From JAJKIV01 sp036741775 (GTDB lineage Bacteria; Gemmatimonadota; Gemmatimonadetes; Gemmatimonadales; Gemmatimonadaceae), in NCBI GenBank assembly GCA_036741775.1, contig DAINRQ010000013.1:1-64000 (forward strand): DNA of 64,000 nt. The letters are read 5' to 3'. Of the stretch, positions 51,015 to 60,700 are shown piece after piece. The notes below the pieces were generated by a model. The model saw nothing but the letters and a program-made list of their open reading frames with translations. It made no database searches and was not told where the DNA came from. The translations under genes and the position numbers were made by a program. How positions within the stretch are numbered: the stretch's first letter is position 1; every line of letters starts with the position of its first letter.

Positions 51015-51485
51015 ATGCAGAACTACCGCCGGCTAAAGGTATGGAAGCGCGCACACGCTTTCGCCGTACAAGTGCGACGGTGCACCCGCGCGTTCCCGCG
51101 CACGGGTTACGCCGAGATGAAGTCGCAACTCATCCGGGCCGCCGAATCCATCCCGAGCAACATCGTCGAGGGTTGCGCAGCAGCATCTCGCCGGGAGTTC
51201 GCGCGCTACCTCGATATCAGCATCAAGTCGACTTCCGAGGTGGAATACCGGCTCCAGTTGGCCAGGGACAACCGCGTCCTCTCGCATGCCACGTGGGTCG
51301 CGTTGTCCGACGAGTTGGTGGAGATTCGAAAGATGCTTTTCGGCCTACGGCGCGCAGTTCTTGCCGCCGACCGGGAAGCCCAGAACAACGAGCGGTCTTC
51401 TGCACCACCCCCCGATCCCACCACACTGGAAGCGACGAGGGAGGGCAAACTTAGCGACCGACAATCGGAAGGATGGACGCACTGA
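51015..51485 (+). CDS. Four-helix-bundle protein (23S rRNA IVS/S23 family)
   Basis: 156 residues from ATG 51015. Family pattern: YRRLKVWKRAHAFAVQVRRC, FPRTGYAEMKSQLIRAAESI, then PSNIVEGCAAASRREFARYL, ISIKSTSEVEYRLQLARDN and LSDELVEIRKMLFGLRRAVL. This is the four-helix bundle of 23S rRNA intervening-sequence proteins, related to the Avd protein of diversity-generating retroelements. The C-terminal about 30 residues (DREAQNNERSSAPPPDP onward) are disordered and partly encoded by the flanking repeat. No 23S rRNA or reverse transcriptase is nearby, so this is an orphan copy of unknown role. Confidence 0.9.
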   Translation: MQNYRRLKVWKRAHAFAVQVRRCTRAFPRTGYAEMKSQLIRAAESIPSNIVEGCAAASRREFARYLDISIKSTSEVEYRLQLARDNRVLSHATWVALSDELVEIRKMLFGLRRAVLAADREAQNNERSSAPPPDPTTLEATREGKLSDRQSEGWTH

Positions 51486-51549
51486 AAACTGACGACTGTG
51501 CGACTCAGGACTGATGACTCCCGACTGGGAACTGACAACTGACAACTGC
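51481..51549 (-). repeat. Degenerate CAGTC/CAGTT array, right of four-helix gene
   Basis: Reverse-orientation counterpart of 50861-50931: its complement reads as CAGT(C/T/G) words such as CAGTTGTCAGTTGTCAGTTC. It overlaps the stop region of the gene. Confidence 0.6.
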
Positions 51550-51711
51550 CTCGCCTCGCTGAGTAGCCTGCCTTTCGTCGTCCCCTACCGTGAACCCGGA
51601 TATCCCACGACGAAACCGGCCTTAGGCAGCCTACTTGCTGCCCCAACACGTTGGCCGCACAATACGTAGTTGGGCAGGCCCCCAAGTCCGGCTCAGTTCC
51701 GGAGGTCCGGC

Positions 51712-54267
51712 ATGAAGTCACTGGTCGTCGCCGCGGCGTCGAGTGCAGTGCTCGTCGGCGCGGCATCCGTTGTCTACGTGCAGCCAGGACCCGCCGAAGC
51801 CGCAAAGGCTCCGGTACCGATCGCGCGAGCAGCCGGCCCCCCGCCGGGGCGAACGTACGGCCACACCCCCGTCCCTCCGGCGATCTCGAACGACGCGCTA
51901 ACCGCCGTCGTCAAGCAGACCTGCGCCACCTGTCACAGCGAGCGCCAGAAGGCCGGGAACCTCGTGCTCGCGGGGTTCGACGTCGCCTCCGCCGCCTCGA
52001 AAGCCGAGACGGCCGAGAAGATGATCGCGAAGCTGCGGGCCGGGATGATGCCGCCCCCGGGACGCAAGCGACCCGGCGGTGACACCCTCCTCGTCCTGAC
52101 CGAGACGCTCGAACGGCTCGTCGATCGCGCCGCCGCGATGAGACCCGAGCCCGGGAGTCGCGCGTTCCAGCGCCTCAACCAGGCCGAGTACGAGCGCTCC
52201 GTTCGCGATCTCCTCGAGATCGAAGTCGATGCGGGCAAATGGCTTCCGCTCGACACCAAGAGCGCGAACTTCGACAACATCGCGGACGCCCAGACTCCCT
52301 CGGCCACCCTGCTCGACGCCTACCTCGACGCCGCGAGCGAGGTCAGTCGGCTGGCCGTCGGCGACCCGAAGGCGGGCGTCACCTCCGTCACCTACAAGCA
52401 ACCGCGCCTCGCGTCCCAGTGGGACCGCGTGGACGGCGCACCCATCGGCACCAGGGGCGGCGTCGCGGCCACGCACATCTTCCCCGCCGACGGCGAGTAC
52501 GTCTTCACCGTACTGCTGCACGCCATCCCCACTGGCCAGCTGTTCGGGTCCGATGCTCCATTCGACGAGAAAGTCGAGATCTCCGTGAACGGCGAGCGCG
52601 TCGCCCTGCTCGAGATCGACCGCTGGTCGTCGCAGGCGGACCCGAACGGGCTCACGATCAAGACGAACCCCATCCCCGTGAGGGCCGGCCCGCAGCGCAT
52701 CGCGGCAGCGTTCCTCAAGACGTTCGACGGCCCCGTCAACGACAACCTGGCCCCGATCGGGCACAGCATCGCCGACACGCAGATCGGATCCGAGCCCGGC
52801 ATCACGAACATGCCGCACCTCTCGGACCTCGTCGTCACGGGCCCGCACAACCCCACTGGTGTGTCCGACACGCCGAGCCGCCGCCGGATCTTCACCTGCC
52901 GCCCGACGTCGCCCGACGAGGCGCGCCCCTGCGCCGAGAAGATCGTCGCGCGACTTGGCGGCAACGCGTATCGGCGGCCTCTCTCGGCGAACGACGTGAA
53001 GGCCCTCATGGCGTTCTACGACGAGGGCGCCGCAGAAGGCGGGTTCGAGGTCGGCATCCGCACGGCACTCGAAGCGATTCTCGCGAGCCCGCACTTCGTC
53101 TTCCGCATGGAGGAGACGCCGCCAAACGCGAAGCCGGGGACCACGTACACCGTCGGCGACCTGGACCTCGCGTCGCGACTGTCGTTCTTCCTCTGGGGCG
53201 AGCCGCCGGATGATTCGCTCATCACCATCGCCCGACGCGGCGCTCTGTCGTCGCCCGCGGTCCTGAAGGCGCAAACACGCCGCCTGCTCGCCGACCCGCG
53301 CGCCGAGGCGCTCGCGACGCGCTTCGCCGCACAGTGGCTGCGACTGCAGGACATCGAGAAGGTCCACCCCGACGCCCTCCAGTTCCCGGACTTCCACAAG
53401 CAGCTCTCCGACGCCATGCGGCGCGAGACCGAGCTGTTCTTCTACTCGATCGTCCGTGAGAACCGCAGCATCCTCGACCTCTACACGGGCGACTACACGT
53501 ACGTGAACGAGGCGCTCGCCACGCACTATGGCTTCCCGGGGGTGTCGGGCCGGGAGTTCCGCCGCGTCGCCTACCCGGACGATCGACGCCGGGGGCTTCT
53601 CGGCCACGCGAGCATCCTGACGCTCACGTCGCACGCGAACCGCACGTCGCCGGTGCTGCGCGGCAAGTGGGTGATGGAGGTCTTGTTAGGCTCGCCACCG
53701 CCTCCGCCGCCGCCAGGCGTACCCGACCTGGACAAGACGGCCGAGGCGAAGGAAGGGCGGATGCTCACGACGCGCGAGCGGATGGAGATGCACCGTGAGA
53801 ATCCGCAGTGCCGCTCGTGTCATCTCTTCATGGACCCCATTGGACTCGCGCTCGACAACTTCGACGTCACGGGCCAGTGGCGCATTCGCGAGAACGGCGC
53901 GCCGCTCGACACGCGGGGCGACTTCTACGACGGTACACCGGTCTCGACGCCGGCGGAGCTGCAGAAGGTATTGCTCAAGCGGCCGGACCCACTGCTCCGG
54001 ACGTTCACGGCGAACCTCATGGCGTACGGACTCGGCCGGCGCGTGGAGTATTACGACGGGCCGACGATCCGTCGCATCGTGCGCGACGCGAAACCGGGCG
54101 GCTACAAGTTCGCCGATTTCGTGCTCGGCATCGTGTCGAGCGACGCGTTCCGATCGCGGCGCGTGCCGGTGCCCGCCGCCGCCGCGGATGAGGATGAGAA
54201 GGGCACGACGAGCGAAGTCCCGAAGGTCGAGGACACGAAGCGCACGGCGAGCAGCCGGGAACCCTAA
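51712..54267 (+). CDS. DUF1587/1592/1588/1585-type secreted c-type protein
   Basis: 851 residues from ATG 51712, which has GGAGGT about five bases upstream. Signal peptide KSLVVAAASSAVLVGAASVV. A CATCH motif (QTCATCHSERQ) near residue 65 is a c-type haem site. The domains common in Planctomycetes and Gemmatimonadota follow: DUF1587 (RLNQAEYERSVRDLLEIEVD), DUF1592 (LDLASRLSFFLWGEPPDDSL), DUF1588 (SPVLRGKWVMEVLLGSPPPP, then CRSCHLFMDPIGLALDNFD, a second haem-like CxxCH) and DUF1585 near the C-terminus. Probably periplasmic electron transfer or polymer degradation; substrate unknown. First gene of a three-gene operon. Confidence 0.92.
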   Translation: MKSLVVAAASSAVLVGAASVVYVQPGPAEAAKAPVPIARAAGPPPGRTYGHTPVPPAISNDALTAVVKQTCATCHSERQKAGNLVLAGFDVASAASKAETAEKMIAKLRAGMMPPPGRKRPGGDTLLVLTETLERLVDRAAAMRPEPGSRAFQRLNQAEYERSVRDLLEIEVDAGKWLPLDTKSANFDNIADAQTPSATLLDAYLDAASEVSRLAVGDPKAGVTSVTYKQPRLASQWDRVDGAPIGTRGGVAATHIFPADGEYVFTVLLHAIPTGQLFGSDAPFDEKVEISVNGERVALLEIDRWSSQADPNGLTIKTNPIPVRAGPQRIAAAFLKTFDGPVNDNLAPIGHSIADTQIGSEPGITNMPHLSDLVVTGPHNPTGVSDTPSRRRIFTCRPTSPDEARPCAEKIVARLGGNAYRRPLSANDVKALMAFYDEGAAEGGFEVGIRTALEAILASPHFVFRMEETPPNAKPGTTYTVGDLDLASRLSFFLWGEPPDDSLITIARRGALSSPAVLKAQTRRLLADPRAEALATRFAAQWLRLQDIEKVHPDALQFPDFHKQLSDAMRRETELFFYSIVRENRSILDLYTGDYTYVNEALATHYGFPGVSGREFRRVAYPDDRRRGLLGHASILTLTSHANRTSPVLRGKWVMEVLLGSPPPPPPPGVPDLDKTAEAKEGRMLTTRERMEMHRENPQCRSCHLFMDPIGLALDNFDVTGQWRIRENGAPLDTRGDFYDGTPVSTPAELQKVLLKRPDPLLRTFTANLMAYGLGRRVEYYDGPTIRRIVRDAKPGGYKFADFVLGIVSSDAFRSRRVPVPAAAADEDEKGTTSEVPKVEDTKRTASSREP

Positions 54268-54289
54268 CGAGCTCGGGAGAATCAGGTCC

Positions 54290-55675
54290 ATGCATTTTCT
54301 CACCGGAAAGCCACTGCCCCGCCGCGCGTTCGTGCAGAGCCTCGGCGCGACGTTCGCGTTGCCATTCCTCGATGCGATGGTCCCGGTGGGCCGGGCCCGA
54401 CGCCTCGCCCCCGACCGTACGCGTCTCGTCGCGATCGAGATGGTGCACGGCGCCGCCGGGTGCAACGAGCTCGGCGCGAAGATGAACATGTGGTCGCCCG
54501 CGGCCACCGGACGACAGTTCGACCTCGCGCCCACGGCCCTCAAGGCGCTCGACCCGTATCGGAAGTACCTCACCATCGTGAGCAACACCGACGTCCGCAT
54601 GGCGGAGCCGGTGACACCGGCCGAGATCGGCGGCGATCACTTCCGCTCGAGCGCGGTGTTCCTCACCCAGTCGCATCCGAAACAGACCGAAGGTTCGGAC
54701 GTGCGGGTGGGCACGTCGCTCGACCAGATGTACGCGCAGCGGTTCGGCCAGGAGACGCCCATCCCCTCGATGCAGCTCTGTATCGAGAACGTGGACCAGG
54801 CCGGTGGCTGCGCCTATGGCTATGCGTGCGTCTACACCGACTCCATCAGCTGGGCGTCGCCCACCGAGCCACTCCCCGTCATCCGCGACCCGCGCGTCGC
54901 GTTCGAGAAGCTGTTCGGTGTTGGCGGCTCGCCGGAGGAGCGCGCCGCGCGGCGGCGCACCCGGCGCAGCATCCTGGACTTCGTGGCGAGCGAGATGAAC
55001 GCCATCAAGCGTTCGTTAGGCCCCGAGGATGTGTCGCGCGTGGACCGCTACCTCGAAGACATCCGCGAGGTGGAGCGGCGGCTGCAGCGCATCGAGGCCC
55101 GCAACACGAGTGGCGAGCCGCGCGACCTGCCGGGCGCCCCGGCCGGCGTCCCCGACTCGTTCGCCGAGCACGTGCAGCTCATGTTCGATATCCAGGCCCT
55201 GGCGTTCGCGGCCGACATCACGCGCGTGTTCTCGTTCAAGATGGGACGCGACGGGTCGAGTCGGGTGTACCCGGAGAGCGGCTCGGAGCGGCCGTTCCAC
55301 CCGGCGTCGCATCACGGCGGGAACGAGAAGGGGGTGAAGGAGTTCTTCCTCATCAACAAGTACCACGTCGGCATGCTGCCGTACTTCCTCGACAAGCTCA
55401 AGAGCATTCAGGAAGGTGACAGCACGCTGCTCGACAAGACGCTCATCATCTACGGCTCGCCGATGGCCGACGGGAACCTGCACAACCACCGTCGGTGCCC
55501 ACTCATCCTCCTCGGCGGCGCGAACGGGAAGCTCGAGGGCAACGTGCACCTCAAGGCGGCGGATGGGACGCCAATGGCGAACGCGCTGCTGACCGTCGCT
55601 CACACGCTCGGGATGGACGACATGACGAGCTTCGGCGACTCGAACGGCGCGTTGTCGGTGGCGGCTGATGCGTAG
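54290..55675 (+). CDS. DUF1552 protein
   Basis: 461 residues from ATG 54290. The N-terminus HFLTGKPLPRRAFVQSLGAT has a twin-arginine signal. The DUF1552 pattern runs to the end: RLVAIEMVHGAAGCNELGAK, KALDPYRKYLTIVSNTDVRM, IGGDHFRSSAVFLTQSHPKQ, SLDQMYAQRFGQETPIPSMQ, FHPASHHGGNEKGVKEFFL and TLIIYGSPMADGNLHNHRRC. DUF1552 proteins almost always follow a DUF1592 protein and may be exported as its partner. Catalytic function not known. Its last eight bases overlap the ankyrin gene start. Confidence 0.93.
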   Translation: MHFLTGKPLPRRAFVQSLGATFALPFLDAMVPVGRARRLAPDRTRLVAIEMVHGAAGCNELGAKMNMWSPAATGRQFDLAPTALKALDPYRKYLTIVSNTDVRMAEPVTPAEIGGDHFRSSAVFLTQSHPKQTEGSDVRVGTSLDQMYAQRFGQETPIPSMQLCIENVDQAGGCAYGYACVYTDSISWASPTEPLPVIRDPRVAFEKLFGVGGSPEERAARRRTRRSILDFVASEMNAIKRSLGPEDVSRVDRYLEDIREVERRLQRIEARNTSGEPRDLPGAPAGVPDSFAEHVQLMFDIQALAFAADITRVFSFKMGRDGSSRVYPESGSERPFHPASHHGGNEKGVKEFFLINKYHVGMLPYFLDKLKSIQEGDSTLLDKTLIIYGSPMADGNLHNHRRCPLILLGGANGKLEGNVHLKAADGTPMANALLTVAHTLGMDDMTSFGDSNGALSVAADA

Positions 55676-57629
55676 CGTCGTTGCTCGGTGGTCGCGTCGC
55701 GGACCGAACGCCGCGCGCCGCGTCGGCATCGCCGTGGCGGTCGCAACCGCGCTCGCCGCATTGCTCGCGGCCGCGACACCCGTCGCCTCGCGACCTGCGC
55801 CGGATTCGCCGGTCGCCGATGCCGCAATGCGTCGTGACGGGGCCAAGCTCCGTCAGCTGCTCAAGCAGGGGGCGGACGTCAATGCCGCGCAGGGTGACGG
55901 CATGACCGCGCTTCACTGGGCGGCCACGCACGGCGACGTCGAAGACGCGCGAATGCTGATCTACGCGGGCGCGCGCGTGGATGCGCTCACCCGCAACGGG
56001 AACTACACGCCGCTGCACCTGGCCGCGCGGGCGGGACACGTGACGGCGATCCGTGCGCTTCTCGAGGCCGGCGCGGACGCGAACGCGAAGACGTCGTCGG
56101 GCGGAGCGACACCGCTGCATTTCGCGGCGGCGCAGGGCACGACCGAGTCGATCGCGGCACTCCTCGACAAAGGTGCCGTCGTGGACGCGCGCGAGGGCGC
56201 GTGGGAGCAGACACCGCTCATGTGGGCCGCCGCGTACAACCGCGTGAGTGCGATCAAGGCGCTCATCGAACGGGGCGCGAACATCGCGGCTGTGTCGAAG
56301 GTCGAGGACATTCCCACCCGCGAGCGTGCCGACCGCGCGGCGGCACAGCTTCGGAATCGGCGCATCACGGCGCTCAAGGCCGCCGAGCAACCGCCTCGGC
56401 CGGCGGGAGCAGCCGGCGCAGCCGACTCGGCGCGCACCGCTGGCGCACCTAACGCCGCGCGTGACTCGGCCGCGCCGCGCGATCGTGCCGCGGCGGACCG
56501 CCCGCGCGGCGACTCCGCGGCTGCACGCCCTCGGCGAGACTCGAGCGCGGTGCCTGGAGCACGAGGCAACGCGACGGCGAACAGGCCGGCGACGTCGGAC
56601 TCATCACGCCGGGACGAACGCGCAATCAGTTACGGAGAGCTCGTCGGCAACAAGGGCGGGCTTACGCCCTTGCTGTTCGCGACCCGGCAGGGAAACACCA
56701 CCGCGGCGATGACGCTGCTCGACGCCGGCGCGAAGATCAATCAGGTGAGCGACGGCGATCAAACGAGCCCGCTGCTCATGGCTACCGTCAACGGGCACTT
56801 CGACCTCGCCATGAAGCTGCTGGCGCGTGGGGCGGACCCGAAGCTCGCGAGCGCCGCGGGCGCGACCCCGTTGTACGCCACGATCAACGTTCAGTGGGCG
56901 GCAAAGTCGCTGTACCCGCAGCCCACCGCACAGAAGCAGCAGGAGACGACGTACCTCGAGCTCATGGAGGCGCTGCTGAAGTCCGGCGCGGACCCTAACG
57001 CGCGCCTCACGAAGCACCTCTGGTACATGTCGTACAACTTCGACCTCCTGGGCGTGAACACCACGGGGGCGACGCCGTTCTGGCGCGCGGCATACGGCAC
57101 CGACGTCCCGGCGATGAAGCTGCTCGTGAAGTACGGCGCCGACCCGAAGATCCCGACGCAGAAGCCCGCCGGACGCCAGCGCGGCGCCGACGCCCCCGCG
57201 GAGGACGACAGCTCTGGAGTCGATCCGTCAGGACTTCCGCCGGTGCCGGTGGGCGGCCCGGGCGTCTACCCGATCCACGCCGCCTCGGGCGTGGGGTACG
57301 GCGAAGGGTACGCCGCGAACTCGCACCGCCACGCACCCGACGGCTGGATGCCCGCCGTGAAGTACCTCGTCGAGGAGCTCGGCGCCGACGTCAACACGCG
57401 CGACCACAACGGCTATAACCCCGTCCACCACGCCGCGGCGCGCGGCGATAACGAGTTGATCGAGTACCTCGTGTCGAAGGGCGCGGATGTGAAGGCGGTC
57501 AGCCGCCGAGGACAGACCACGGCCGACATGGCAAACGGGCCGGTGCAGCGCATTCCGCCGTTTCTCGAGACGGTCGCACTTCTCGAGAAGTTAGGCTCGA
57601 AGAACAACAACAAGTGTCGGTCCTGCTAG
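55668..57629 (+). CDS. Exported ankyrin-repeat protein
   Basis: 653 residues from ATG 55668, overlapping the DUF1552 stop by eight bases. An N-terminal hydrophobic stretch (AVATALAALLAAATPVASRP) acts as a signal. Four or more ankyrin repeats: QGDGMTALHWAATHGDVEDA, NGNYTPLHLAARAGHVTAIR, GGATPLHFAAAQGTTESIAA and QTPLMWAAAYNRVSAIKALI. An Ala/Asp/Arg-rich linker follows (about 225-310), then more repeats (GLTPLLFATRQGNTTAAMTL, NGYNPVHHAAARGDNELIEY) to the C-terminus. A typical third gene of the DUF1592-DUF1552 operon; probably a periplasmic scaffold. Confidence 0.92.
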   Translation: MRSVVARWSRRGPNAARRVGIAVAVATALAALLAAATPVASRPAPDSPVADAAMRRDGAKLRQLLKQGADVNAAQGDGMTALHWAATHGDVEDARMLIYAGARVDALTRNGNYTPLHLAARAGHVTAIRALLEAGADANAKTSSGGATPLHFAAAQGTTESIAALLDKGAVVDAREGAWEQTPLMWAAAYNRVSAIKALIERGANIAAVSKVEDIPTRERADRAAAQLRNRRITALKAAEQPPRPAGAAGAADSARTAGAPNAARDSAAPRDRAAADRPRGDSAAARPRRDSSAVPGARGNATANRPATSDSSRRDERAISYGELVGNKGGLTPLLFATRQGNTTAAMTLLDAGAKINQVSDGDQTSPLLMATVNGHFDLAMKLLARGADPKLASAAGATPLYATINVQWAAKSLYPQPTAQKQQETTYLELMEALLKSGADPNARLTKHLWYMSYNFDLLGVNTTGATPFWRAAYGTDVPAMKLLVKYGADPKIPTQKPAGRQRGADAPAEDDSSGVDPSGLPPVPVGGPGVYPIHAASGVGYGEGYAANSHRHAPDGWMPAVKYLVEELGADVNTRDHNGYNPVHHAAARGDNELIEYLVSKGADVKAVSRRGQTTADMANGPVQRIPPFLETVALLEKLGSKNNNKCRSC

Positions 57630-57741
57630 ACTCGAGGTTGCTCGACCAGTAGGCGTACCGGCCGGAATACGCCTGCCGTGGTGCGCTCATCATCTCCCTG
57701 CGCTATTGTATCCGCGGGTCAACAGAGGTGAGCGCTGGACG

Positions 57742-60700
57742 ATGGCCACGGAAGTTCGCCAGGTGCTCGTGGATTACGCTCGGGCACGTCGGACTCGCAC
57801 CGGCGATGACGCCGGCGGCCGCATCACGCCGGATGAGAAACCGCGCGATGCCGACGCCCAGGCGGCGGCGCTGCTGTGGTTGACCGACGCGATCGATCGC
57901 CTGGCCCTGGCAACCCCGCAAATCGCGCGCACTGTCGAGTGTCGGTTCTTCGGCGGACTGACCGAGGACGAAACCGCAAGCGTCCTCGGTCGTGACACAG
58001 GCGTCGTCCGTCGCGACTGGGCGAAGGCGCTCATGTTGCTGCGTCGCGATCGAGCGGTGAGCGAAACCGGCGCGCCTACCACTTCGGCGTCCGCGTCAGC
58101 CAGCATCCTTCCGGCCGATTGGGAACGATTGGAGCCGCTGTTGGATGCATTGCTGGATACACCACCGGAACAACGCCCGGCACTCGTTGAAGAGTTGTGT
58201 GCCGGGGACACGGCACTGCGGGCGCAACTCGAGGCGCTGATGAGCGACGCCGACCGCGGCGTGCCGTTCCTCGAACAGCCAGTGGCAGAGTGCTTCGCGG
58301 CGTTATGCGCCGACGCGGTAGAGCACGAGAGTATCATCGCGGCGCTCGGCGACCGGTACCGGGTAACCCGGGAGCTTGGACGCGGCGGCATGGCCGTCGT
58401 GTATCTCGCCCGCGATCTCAAGCACGGGCGAGATGTAGCGGTGAAGGTGGTGCACTCCGAGATCGCGGCCGCGCTCGGGCGGGAGCGTTTTCTCCGCGAG
58501 ATCGAGATCGTGGCCCGACTCCACCATCCGCACATCGTGCCGCTCTACGACTCGGGCGATGTCGGAGGGGTCCTGTATTACGTCATGCCCTACGAGCCCG
58601 GCCATTCGCTGCGCGACCGGCTCGACCGCGAAGGCCGACTGCCGATCGCCGATGCCATCACGATCCTGCGCGACGTGTGCGACGCACTGGCGTACGCACA
58701 CCAGCAGGGGATCGTCCATCGGGACATCAAACCCGACAACGTGCTGCTCGTGGGACGGCACGCCGTGGTGACGGATTTCGGCGTGGCGAGGGCGGTGAGC
58801 ACCGCGACCGCGGCGAGCCACCCGCGCATCACGGCCACCGGCATGACGCTCGGCACACCCGCCTACATGGCTCCCGAGCAGATCGTGTCGGACCCGCATA
58901 TCGACCACCGGGTGGACGTGTACGCGTTCGGCGTACTCGCGTACGAACTGCTCGTCGGGCGGCCGCCGTTCTCGGGCGATGCGCCACACCGCGTACTGTC
59001 TGCACACCTGTCGCAGGCGCCGGATCCGGTCGCGATGCATCGGCCCGATGTGCCGCCAGCGCTCGACGCGATCGTGCTGAAGTGTCTCGCAAAGGACCCG
59101 ACCGCGCGGTGGGCCGACGCTGGTGAGTTGCTGCTGCGTCTCGAGCGACTCGGCGGCGAGGAGCGTGTGCAAGAAAGTCCGCCCGTCCCCGTCGCGGAGC
59201 CACGGCCGGACGCGCGGTCATCGCGCCGAGGCCTGCCGCGAAGGACTGCGGCGCTCGTGGCCGGAGGGCTCGCTACGGCGGCGGTCGCCGCGGGTGCGCT
59301 TCTGTTCGCTCGCGGCGATCCGCAGAGCCTGACGATCGAGAAGGCGACGCCGTTCACGAGCGATGCCGGGCTCGAGCTCTACCCGGCACTCTCGCCCGAT
59401 GGGAAGTTCGTCGCGTACTCCGCTGGCACGTCCGCGCGCATGCGAATTCACGTCCGTCCCGTGAGTGGGGGGCGGACGTGGACTCTGTCGAGCGACACGA
59501 GCGCGGTCGAGACGCACCCCAGGTGGTCTCCTGACGGCGGGGAGATCCTGTTTCTCTCCCGCGGAGGCGCTTCGATCGCGCCAGCATTCGGCGGCCCGGT
59601 CCGACAGGTGGCCGCCCGCTCGGCGAACGCCACCGTGCGCGCGGCGACGTGGTCCGCGGACGGCCGCGAGGTGGCGATCATCCGCGGCGATTCGGTGCTG
59701 GTGTACACGGCGGACGGCGCACGGTCCCGGTTCGTCGCGCGTGGGACCGACTGGCACTCCTGCGTCTGGTCGCCCGTCGGCGCCTGGCTCGCGTGCGTCG
59801 CTGGGAACCCGCGGTACGCGCAACCCGGCGCCTTCTTCGGCAACCTCGGCCCGAGCGCGATTCTCCTCGTCGGAACGAGCGACAGCCGGCGAACCATGGT
59901 CACGGACAGCGGCGCGGCATCGACGAACCAGAGCCCGCAGTGGTCTGCGGACGGATCTCGCCTGCTCTTCGTCTCGGATCGCGACGGCGCGCGCGACATC
60001 TTCGCGGTAACCATCGGATCGGATGGCCGGCCACGCGGCGGCGCCACGCGCCTGACGACGGGCCTGAACGTCCATTCGTTCAGCATCGATTCCAGCAACA
60101 GCCGGCTCGCGTACGCGCTCTACCAGGAGAAGGCCAATCTCTGGTCGCTCCCGATTCCCGACCGGCCGCCCGTCACCATCGATAGCGCGGTACCGCTCAC
60201 GACCGGCAGTCAGGTTGTCGAGATCCTGCGCACGTCCGATGACGGCCAGTGGCTCTATTACGACTCGAACCTGCACGGCAACAGCGACATCTTCCGCGTG
60301 CGCCTTCCGGGTGGCGGCGGCGATCCCGAGCGCCTGACGACTCACCCGAACCCCGACTTCGCCGCCACCGCAGCACCGGGCGGGCGCGATTTCGCGTTTC
60401 ACCGCTTCCGCGGCGGTCAGCGCGACGTCTTCGTCCAGCGCCTGAGCGATGGTCAGGCTGAACAGATCACGGCGACGGACGCTCAGGAGTGCTGCCCGGT
60501 CTGGTCGCCCGACGGTCAGGCGATTGCCCTCGCACACTTCGATTCGGAGGGTGGGATCTTCGTGATGCGACGTGACGCGTCCGGGCGATGGGGTACCCCG
60601 GTGCGGCGGCTGGCACGCGGGTTCCTGCACGACTGGTCACCTGACGGACGGCACATTGCGGTCGCCTCGGGCCGCGCCATCCGAGGCACCGACCACGCCG

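Noticed and set aside
57742..58060. Intact ECF sigma factor gene
   Set aside because: Only the sigma4 half is present; no sigma2 helices are encoded in the 110 bp upstream of 57742.
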